Assembly (NCBI GenBank): GCA_900754745.1
Contig: CAAEEB010000091.1
Coordinates: 1-16,341, forward strand
Direction: 5' to 3'
Source of the DNA: an uncultured Collinsella sp.
Lineage (GTDB): Bacteria; Actinomycetota; Coriobacteriia; Coriobacteriales; Coriobacteriaceae
Length of the DNA stretch: 16,341 nucleotides
The translations under genes and the position numbers were made by a program. Under the pieces are notes generated by a model that did not search any database, was not told the DNA's origin, and saw only the letters and a program-made list of their open reading frames with translations. Below, piece by piece: positions 12,144-16,341 of the stretch. Numbering within the stretch: position 1 is the first letter of the stretch; each line of letters starts with the position of its first letter.

Positions 12144-12321
12144 TTGGCTCAACCCTTCCGTTCCAAAGCTCTGCGGCGTTCTCCTCGCCGTGCTCGTAGT
12201 CCGACTGTGCGCCGCACCACAGGCAGCCCACGAAGTAGGTGCCGGGGTCGTATCGGCTGTTGTCCACAATCTCGGCAGGGCCGCCGCAGAACGGGCATGG
12301 CTTCAGCTTGATCTTGTCCAT
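12133..12321 (-). CDS. Lar-family restriction alleviation-like zinc-ribbon protein
   Basis: A 62-aa protein starting [18 protein letters not shown] with a second cluster VGCLWCGAQ and ending in EENAAELWNGR. This is the usual pattern of Lar-type (Lar_restr_allev) proteins: LKPCPFCGg...V.C..CGA...E....WN.R. The founding Rac prophage Lar protein alleviates type I restriction; most phage homologues are annotated by similarity only. The ATG at 12319-12321 overlaps the preceding stop (TGATG) and has GGAGG just upstream. Two CxxC pairs should hold one zinc ion. Confidence 0.85.
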   Translation of the reverse strand: MDKIKLKPCPFCGGPAEIVDNSRYDPGTYFVGCLWCGAQSDYEHGEENAAELWNGRVEPNGD

Positions 12322-12563
12322 CAGTCCTCCTTGGATATGGCCAGCGCCACGTACTTCTGGGCGAGGCCCTCGAAGTCGTCGAGGATATAGTTGATTCGGA
12401 AGGTCGCCCCGTTGAGCGGATGCTGCGGCCTTGGGTAAACGACGAACACGATCTTGTCGCCGACCCTGTAACCCCGATCGTTCTTGCGAATCTCGAACGT
12501 CTTGGTGCCGTTCAGGACGGCATCGGCGTACTGCTCGTGAATCTTGAGCCTGTGTGTCGTCAT
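12321..12563 (-). CDS. DUF3850 / ASCH-like protein
   Basis: An 80-aa protein with the family signature [34 protein letters not shown] and a C-terminal [21 protein letters not shown]3850 belongs to the ASCH/PUA-like group, small beta-barrels thought to bind RNA or modified nucleotides; the actual role in phages is not established. Length is normal. TGATG overlap on both sides places it in the middle of the early operon. Confidence 0.9.
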   Translation of the reverse strand: MTTHRLKIHEQYADAVLNGTKTFEIRKNDRGYRVGDKIVFVVYPRPQHPLNGATFRINYILDDFEGLAQKYVALAISKED

Positions 12564-12955
12564 CAGTCCTCACCCCTCAGCTTGCGGATGCGCTCCTTAA
12601 TGTCCTCAAGTGCTATCGAGACGCAGCCCCGCGATTCATTACCTGAGATGGTGCAATTTCGACAGTCTCCATTCTGGTTGTAGTACATGCAAAGATCGCT
12701 TTCTTCGATACACCTGTCCAGGTCCTCTTCCAGCTTCTCCCAGCTGTCGGGAGGTGTGAGGTACATCAGCTCGGGGTCGAGGGCGCGGTGATTCTCGGCT
12801 ATCGCGCGCCATGTGTTCGTCTCCGACCAGGTCTCAAAGTCCGTGGTGTATATCCAGCGCACGATGTTGTAGACGTTTCCGTTACCGCCGAACAGCGCCA
12901 CGGTATCAAGCGGAATCTCTCGACCTTCGGCATCCTTGGGCAATTCGACGCTCAT
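12563..12955 (-). CDS. Hypothetical phage protein with Cys cluster
   Basis: A 130-aa acidic protein. The N-terminal half ([20 protein letters not shown]...[13 protein letters not shown]) looks like a small beta-rich domain; [13 protein letters not shown] follows, then a Cys cluster ([12 protein letters not shown]...GC) and a basic helix [21 protein letters not shown] segments recur in small proteins of Coriobacteriia phages, but the function is not known to me. Start ATG 12953-12955 overlaps the upstream stop as TGATG; GTG one codon earlier is less likely. Confidence 0.65.
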   Translation of the reverse strand: MSVELPKDAEGREIPLDTVALFGGNGNVYNIVRWIYTTDFETWSETNTWRAIAENHRALDPELMYLTPPDSWEKLEEDLDRCIEESDLCMYYNQNGDCRNCTISGNESRGCVSIALEDIKERIRKLRGED

Positions 12956-13257
12956 CACTCAAACTCCTCGTAGTCGCGGCACTCGCCGCACTCGTCCTCG
13001 CAGTACAGCAGGTTCCCCGTGAGCCACGCCGCGGCCCACTTCGCCAGGCGCCAGCGGCCCTCCTTGCGGTCAGGCGCCTCTGCGTCGTAGGCGCGCTCGA
13101 ACTCGAGGTGGCAGTAGCCGTAGTCGACGTGGATGTCGCTGCTGCAGAAATGCCTGCAGTTCCCGCACATCCTAGGCTCGCAGGCCCCGCCGAAGTGGCG
13201 CTCGATGGCGGCGTCGGTCACCCCCATCGGGTAGCCTCCGACCCTCGAGTCACTCAT
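12955..13257 (-). CDS. Cys-rich hypothetical protein
   Basis: A 100-aa protein with a likely zinc-binding core: CEPRMCGNCRHFCSSD followed by YGYCHLE, and a second group near the end, CEDECGECRDYEEFE. The pattern CxxCxxF...GxC is common in small phage proteins. ATG 13255-13257 overlaps the preceding gene by 8 nt. Function unknown. Confidence 0.65.
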   Translation of the reverse strand: MSDSRVGGYPMGVTDAAIERHFGGACEPRMCGNCRHFCSSDIHVDYGYCHLEFERAYDAEAPDRKEGRWRLAKWAAAWLTGNLLYCEDECGECRDYEEFE

Positions 13258-13558
13258 CGCAGTCCGCCCCCCCTACGCTCTCGTCGAGCAGGTCGATGGC
13301 ATCCCCGACGGTCGCCTCGATGCTCGTCAGCTGGCGGCGCAGGTTCTGCACGAGGTTCGCGTCGGCGACCTCCGCCCTTCCCGCCTCGTAGGCGCGCTCG
13401 ATCATGTCGGTCACCGCGACCTGCATCGCCGTGTCGTTGTAGCCGCGCCTGACGCGATACTTCCCCAGGTAGGCGTGCGCCCTGTCCTGCGGCCTGCACT
13501 CGCGGTCGAAATGGAACACCTCGACCGCGTCTGCCTTGATCTGCTCCAAAGTCTCCAT
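13250..13558 (-). CDS. Hypothetical helical protein
   Basis: A 102-aa protein that I do not recognise. It looks mostly alpha-helical: METLEQIKADAVEVFHFD at the start, ITERAYEAG-like helix in the centre (MIERAYEAGRAEVAD) and a predicted coiled segment LVQNLRRQLTSIEATVGDAI. The start ATG 13556-13558 overlaps the MazG-like stop (TGATG) with GAGGGG upstream. Early operon. Confidence 0.6.
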   Translation of the reverse strand: METLEQIKADAVEVFHFDRECRPQDRAHAYLGKYRVRRGYNDTAMQVAVTDMIERAYEAGRAEVADANLVQNLRRQLTSIEATVGDAIDLLDESVGGADCDE

Positions 13559-13860
13559 CACAAACGTCCCCTCTCTCGGTTCCTCTCGTTGCAGCGCTCG
13601 ATTGCCGCGTCCACGTCCTCATGCGTGAACCCCTCGGCATCGAGCAGGTTGACGACCGCCTGGACCACGTCCATGCACTCGTCGATAAGGTCCTGGCGGT
13701 ACGCCCTGCGCGCCGTCATGATCTGGCTGAAGCGCACGCCGTCGTGTAGCTGCCACGCACCAAACACCTCGGCCGCCTCCTCGAGCGGCTTGAGCGCCTG
13801 CGCCTTCGGCGTGTCGAATTTGTCAAAAGAACGGAACTCGAACTTGTACTCGTTTCCCAT
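13558..13860 (-). CDS. MazG-like nucleotide pyrophosphohydrolase
   Basis: A 100-aa all-alpha protein of the MazG/phosphoribosyl-ATP pyrophosphohydrolase group. The metal-binding pattern ExxE...ExxD is visible: E28/E31 in PLEEAAEVFGAW and E61/D64 in LIDECMDVVQAVVNLL. Such phage proteins hydrolyse nucleoside triphosphates, either house-cleaning non-canonical dNTPs or lowering alarmone-linked signals; the substrate cannot be told here. ATG at 13858-13860 and stop are overlapped by neighbouring genes. Normal length for single-domain members. Confidence 0.8.
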   Translation of the reverse strand: MGNEYKFEFRSFDKFDTPKAQALKPLEEAAEVFGAWQLHDGVRFSQIMTARRAYRQDLIDECMDVVQAVVNLLDAEGFTHEDVDAAIERCNERNRERGRL

Positions 13861-14093
13861 CAGATTCGCCTCCCTGCTGCCAGCGCCGCGCGCATGGCGT
13901 TGACCTCTCGGCCCGACTCGCTCCTCGTTCCGAGGTACACGTCCACGTGCCGCTTACTCTCGTTCCTGTGCGCCACGTTCTCGCACCAGCCACAGCAGTA
14001 CCTCTGGTTCCTGTACGCCGTGCGGAACCGCCTGCCGCACTGCCCGCACACGAGCACGTAGCCCCCGCGCCTGTCCAGCGACTCAGCCCTCAT
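13860..14093 (-). CDS. Zinc-finger-like small protein
   Basis: A 77-aa basic protein with YVLVCGQCGRRFRTAYRNQR followed by YCCGWCENVAHR, a CxxC...CCxxC arrangement as in FmdB/zinc-ribbon-type small proteins, suggesting nucleic-acid or metal binding. ATG 14091-14093 lies 11 nt inside the end of the preceding gene. Function unknown. Confidence 0.65.
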   Translation of the reverse strand: MRAESLDRRGGYVLVCGQCGRRFRTAYRNQRYCCGWCENVAHRNESKRHVDVYLGTRSESGREVNAMRAALAAGRRI

Positions 14094-14325
14094 GTCGCGC
14101 CTCCCAGTAGTTGCACCTCGCGAGCCCCTGCGTGGTGTGCACGAAGTCGGGGCAGCGCATGCACGTGTACCGTTTGCGGCCCTCGCCAGACGCCGTCATG
14201 ACCGCCTCGCTCACGGCGCAGAACCCGCACGTCTCGCAGCGGGCACTGCGCGGCCCGTCGTCGTAGATGCTCACAGACCCCTTCGGTCTGCCCATGTTCT
14301 CGCTCCTCTCGGCGTCCAAGCTCAT
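14083..14325 (-). CDS. Cys-rich hypothetical protein
   Basis: An 80-aa protein with CETCGFCAVSEAV and YTCMRCPDFVHT then ARCNYWEARH: five to six Cys placed like a zinc-binding domain. Two starts are possible: ATG 14323-14325 with AGGAGG 6-7 nt upstream, overlapping the preceding stop as ATGA, and ATG 14293-14295 (MGRPKGSVSIYD), also with AGAGGAG upstream. I prefer the first because of the coupling. Function unknown. Confidence 0.65.
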   Translation of the reverse strand: MSLDAERSENMGRPKGSVSIYDDGPRSARCETCGFCAVSEAVMTASGEGRKRYTCMRCPDFVHTTQGLARCNYWEARHEG

Positions 14326-15194
14326 GACGCCCTCCTCTCGCATGCGGCCCTCGCATCAAGCAGACGCCGCGCGTCCTGGTACGCCTTGAGCGTCACCGGG
14401 TCGGCGGTCGTCCCCCTCGGGGCCTTCACCTTCGCCGGGTCGATACCCGGGTGTTCCTCGCGCCACCTGCGCTCGAGCTCCGCCCTCGTCTGCTCGGGCG
14501 TCCTCGTGGGCCTGAACGTGGCGGCCTCGATCTCCGAGGCGGTGGGCTTGCCCCTCGCCCGGTCGTCGGCGTCGATGCGCTTCTGGCGCCTGGACCAGTC
14601 GAGCGCGAGGGCGCCCCAGTTGCTCACCGGCTGGCCGTTGCTCTTGACCCATCCCTGAGACTCGAAGTAGGCCCAGAAGGCGTCCGGGTCGCCGCTCAGG
14701 CAGTTGGCGCCGAAGTAACCGCGGGCCTCGTCGAGGGTCGGCGGCTCGAACTCGGGCGGCGCGGCGGGGGCATCTCCCTCATCACAGGACAGCTCAGCAC
14801 AATCCAGTTCAGGACAGGACAGGCTAGGGTAGGTTAGGTTAGGGTTTTCACTTTCGGAAACCTGCGTTTCGGGTTTGTCGGAAACTGGTTTCCCGTTTGA
14901 AAAACCTAGGTTTTCACTTTCGGAAACCTGCGTTTCGGGTTTGTCGGAAACTGGTTTCTTGCGCGGGCGGCCACCCTTGCCGCCCCTGCCGCGCGCGTCC
15001 TTGGAGTTGTCGATGGCGTTCTTCATCGCCTTGAAGACGCGGCGTAGGTGCTTCGGAAGGTCGGCCTCGACGCCGTGCAGCCCGTACATCATGATCGCGT
15101 CGGCGAGCATCGCGCGGTCGCGCAGGTCCTCGGGGTCGCTCGCGTCAAAGTCGTCGTAGACCTCGGCGAAGCTGTCGAACACGGTGAAGGCCAT
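14322..15194 (-). CDS. Phage replication-organiser-like protein with DUF6291-like N-terminus
   Basis: A 290-aa protein. Residues 1-65 (MAFTVFDSFAEVYDDFDASD, then PKHLRRVFKAMKNAIDNSKD) and the basic GKGGRPRKK at 72-80 resemble DUF6291-type proteins. A repeated linker follows (80-140). The C-terminal half (GYFGANCLSGDPDAFWAYFE, NWGALALDWSRRQ) resembles the C-terminal part of phage DnaD-like replisome organisers, where 'Fw.yy...gW...nW...l..W' is typical. It probably helps start phage DNA replication next to SSB. Start ATG 15192-15194 follows GGGGGTGG and overlaps the membrane-peptide stop; the frame further up to 15455 is a shadow. The domain assignments come from recognised patterns and are moderate. 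Confidence 0.65.
   Translation of the reverse strand: MAFTVFDSFAEVYDDFDASDPEDLRDRAMLADAIMMYGLHGVEADLPKHLRRVFKAMKNAIDNSKDARGRGGKGGRPRKKPVSDKPETQVSESENLGFSNGKPVSDKPETQVSESENPNLTYPSLSCPELDCAELSCDEGDAPAAPPEFEPPTLDEARGYFGANCLSGDPDAFWAYFESQGWVKSNGQPVSNWGALALDWSRRQKRIDADDRARGKPTASEIEAATFRPTRTPEQTRAELERRWREEHPGIDPAKVKAPRGTTADPVTLKAYQDARRLLDARAACERRAS
14784..14843 (-). repeat. Pentanucleotide tandem repeat inside the replication gene
   Basis: Twelve consecutive 5-nt units of the type N(C/T)AGN on the + strand (ACAGG, ACAGC, TCAGC and so on to TTAGG). Three units make 15 nt, so the protein has a five-residue period: NLTYP, SLSCP, ELDCA, ELSCD. The period differs from codon length, so slippage could alter the frame or length of this linker. 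Confidence 0.8.
14843..14958 (-). repeat. Perfect 50-bp direct repeat in the replication gene
   Basis: Copies at 14843-14892 and 14909-14958 are identical over 50 bp, with a period of 66 bp (22 codons). Both encode KPVSDKPETQVSESEN. Perfect DNA identity shows a recent duplication, or homogenisation, in the linker between the basic segment and the C-terminal domain. Such direct repeats in replication initiator genes can serve as origin iterons; this is only a suggestion. Confidence 0.9.
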
Positions 15195-15304
15195 CAGAAC
15201 CACCCCCATAGAAGCGAAGAGAAGAACAGGAAACCCGCGGAGAAGGAGGCGGCGAACAGGGCCGCCTCCCAGTGGTCGCGGATGATGTCGGGTACGTGCC
15301 TCAT
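15194..15304 (-). CDS. 36-aa predicted membrane peptide
   Basis: A short gene between SSB and the replication protein, coupled at both ends by TGATG overlaps (ATG 15302-15304, TGA 15194-15196). The peptide starts MRHVPDIIRDHWEAA and then has one hydrophobic stretch LFAASFSAGFLFFSSLLWGW, long enough to span a membrane. The coupling with both neighbours and the open frame argue that it is real. Function unknown. Confidence 0.65.
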   Translation of the reverse strand: MRHVPDIIRDHWEAALFAASFSAGFLFFSSLLWGWF

Positions 15305-15780
15305 CAGAACGGCACGTCCTCGTCGTAGAACTCGGACTGCGGGACCGCGGCGTAGGCCTGCTGGGCGCTCCACTGCGGCGCGGGCTGCGCCTGTGGCTGC
15401 ACGGGCACCGTGTCCGCGAGGCTCTGCTGCGGCTGGGCCTGCGTCTGCCCCTCACGGCGCACCATGACCTCGATCTCGTCGACGATAACCTCGAGCTTGG
15501 AGCGCTTCTGGCCGTCGCGCTCCCAAGAGCTGTAGCGCAGCTTGCCCTCGATCGCGACCTTCATCCCCTTGGCGAGGAAACGGCCAACGGCCTCGGCGCG
15601 GTTGCCGAACATGGTGCAGTCGACGAAGTTGGGATAGTCCTCCCACTCGCCCGTCTGCGCGTTGCGGCGGCGGTCGTTTACCGCCACGCCAAAGGACAGG
15701 ACCTGCGTGCCGCCGGCGGTGGCGCGAAGCTCGGGGTCGCGGGTGAGGTTGCCGCTGATGTTCACTCGGTTGATGCTCAC
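15304..15780 (-). CDS. ssb: Single-stranded DNA-binding protein
   Basis: A 158-aa SSB: OB fold at residues 1-105 (MSINRVNISGNLTRDPELRA, FGVAVNDRR, NFVDCTMFGNRAEAVGRFLA, KGMKVAIEGKLRYSSW), a Gln/Pro-rich linker and the acidic C-terminal tip DEDVPF that recruits replication and repair proteins. It binds ssDNA during phage replication or recombination. The start is GTG 15778-15780, overlapping the mIHF-like stop as GTGA. Full-length and apparently intact. Confidence 0.97.
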   Translation of the reverse strand: MSINRVNISGNLTRDPELRATAGGTQVLSFGVAVNDRRRNAQTGEWEDYPNFVDCTMFGNRAEAVGRFLAKGMKVAIEGKLRYSSWERDGQKRSKLEVIVDEIEVMVRREGQTQAQPQQSLADTVPVQPQAQPAPQWSAQQAYAAVPQSEFYDEDVPF

Positions 15781-16118
15781 TGCCCGTCCTCCTTCGCGGT
15801 CATGTTGTTCTTGATAAACGCGACAAGGCGCGGCCCCTGCATGTAGCCCAGGCCGCTCACGCGGCGACCATCGGGGATGTCAAGCGCCTTGACGATCACC
15901 TTCGCCTTGACCGTGCCGATGCCCGGGAACGAGCGGACGAACTCCTCGACCTTGAGCCTCTGCGCGATGGGCGCCTCGATGGCGACCTCGGGCGGGATGT
16001 TCCCCGCCTTGCACGCCGCCTTGAACGCGGCGCGCTCGCGGCGCGTGTGGATGGCCCTCGCCATCGCCTCCTTGCGCTGCTCCGGCGTTCGGAGCGGCGG
16101 TAGGTTGCTCTCTCCCAT
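15777..16118 (-). CDS. Actinobacterial integration host factor (mIHF)-like protein
   Basis: A 113-aa protein with the pattern of actinobacterial mIHF: PPLRTPEQRKEAMARAI, a basic helix HTRRERAAFKAACKAG, then the H2TH-like part KVEEFVRSFPGIGTVKAKVI (57-75) and RRVSGLGYMQ (85-94). mIHF is a small nucleoid-associated protein that bends duplex DNA and assists phage L5 integration; a phage-borne copy next to SSB may act in replication, packaging or recombination. Residues 40-57 are less typical than in host mIHF. ATG 16116-16118. Replacing or competing with host mIHF is my inference. Confidence 0.85.
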   Translation of the reverse strand: MGESNLPPLRTPEQRKEAMARAIHTRRERAAFKAACKAGNIPPEVAIEAPIAQRLKVEEFVRSFPGIGTVKAKVIVKALDIPDGRRVSGLGYMQGPRLVAFIKNNMTAKEDGQ

Positions 16119-16121
16119 GTC

Positions 16122-16341
16122 CTACATCCTCTCGACGTATCCGTGAATGTCGTTGTCGACCATGACGGTCCTCACGCGACGCAGCTCGTCCGCCGTGGCG
16201 CACTCGATGACAACGCGGTAGCCCCTCTGCGGTGCTGGGGCCGCATCCTCGGCCACATCCGGCTCGGGGCGCGACGGCACCACCCGCACGCACCTCGGCC
16301 CGCCAAAGGGGTCCTCAGGCTCGGGCTGCTCGTCGGGCAGC
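16122..16341 (-). CDS. Partial protein, C-terminal 73 residues
   Basis: The 5' end lies outside the window. The visible part has a Pro/Glu-rich, presumably flexible stretch (LPDEQPEPEDPF, DVAEDAAPAPQ) followed by a compact C-terminal segment GYRVVIECATADELRRVRTV and HGYVERM ending in TAG (16122-16124). The terminal piece looks like a small alpha/beta domain. I cannot name the family. It lies 3 nt upstream of the mIHF-like start, so they share an operon. Confidence 0.6.
   Translation of the reverse strand, partial: LPDEQPEPEDPFGGPRCVRVVPSRPEPDVAEDAAPAPQRGYRVVIECATADELRRVRTVMVDNDIHGYVERM

Noticed and set aside
14784..14843. TTAGG-like units as telomere repeats or a CRISPR-like array
   Set aside because: Units are degenerate and within an open reading frame with no spacers; best explained as a coding microsatellite.

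Overview
The window looks like part of a tailed-phage or prophage genome from a high-GC actinobacterium, most likely a Coriobacteriia host such as the Eggerthella/Collinsella relatives. That host call is an inference from GC-rich codon use, frequent TTG/GTG starts and an actinobacterial-type integration host factor homologue. Every gene I can support lies on the minus strand and is transcribed from high to low coordinates. No integrase, lysis gene, tRNA, rRNA, IS element or CRISPR array was seen.

Right part (16341 to 11047): a tightly packed early operon, with most genes overlapping as TGATG/ATGA or by about 10 bases. In transcription order it encodes the C-terminus of an unrecognised protein, an mIHF-like DNA-binding protein, SSB, a 36-residue membrane peptide, a replication-organiser-like protein with internal repeats, small Cys-rich proteins, a MazG-like pyrophosphohydrolase, a DUF3850/ASCH protein, a Lar-type zinc-ribbon protein, two related small proteins and an HTH/zinc-ribbon protein. 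It ends at a rho-independent terminator (11017-11043). Next comes a 72-bp almost perfectly self-complementary element (10940-11011) directly in front of the packaging genes.

Middle part (10928 to 3464): small terminase, large terminase and portal, then a tail-fibre module. This holds a coiled-coil fibre protein and a variable fibre/receptor-binding protein that carries the variable repeat (VR) of a complete diversity-generating retroelement (DGR). The template repeat (TR) is at 5147-5259, the VR at 5360-5472 and the reverse transcriptase gene at 3958-4989. TR and VR are 113 bp each and differ at 15 positions; all 15 are adenines in the TR on the coding strand, and none of the other 92 positions differ. 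Several hairpins surround VR and TR. Two small genes and a strong terminator (3464-3491) close the module.

Left part (3415 to 1): a MuF/SPP1-gp7-type minor head protein with a C-terminal papain-like (Tox-PL/glutamine-deamidase-like) toxin domain, followed one base later by a probable immunity gene and a terminator. Then come a small Cys-rich protein, an HK97-gp10-like protein and a GP20-type scaffold protein starting at a TTG codon. The major capsid gene would be expected just beyond the left edge.

Putting it together: the phage appears to combine DGR-driven variation of its adhesin with a virion-linked toxin/immunity pair. The DGR fibre module sits between portal and minor head genes, an unusual place for tail-fibre genes.
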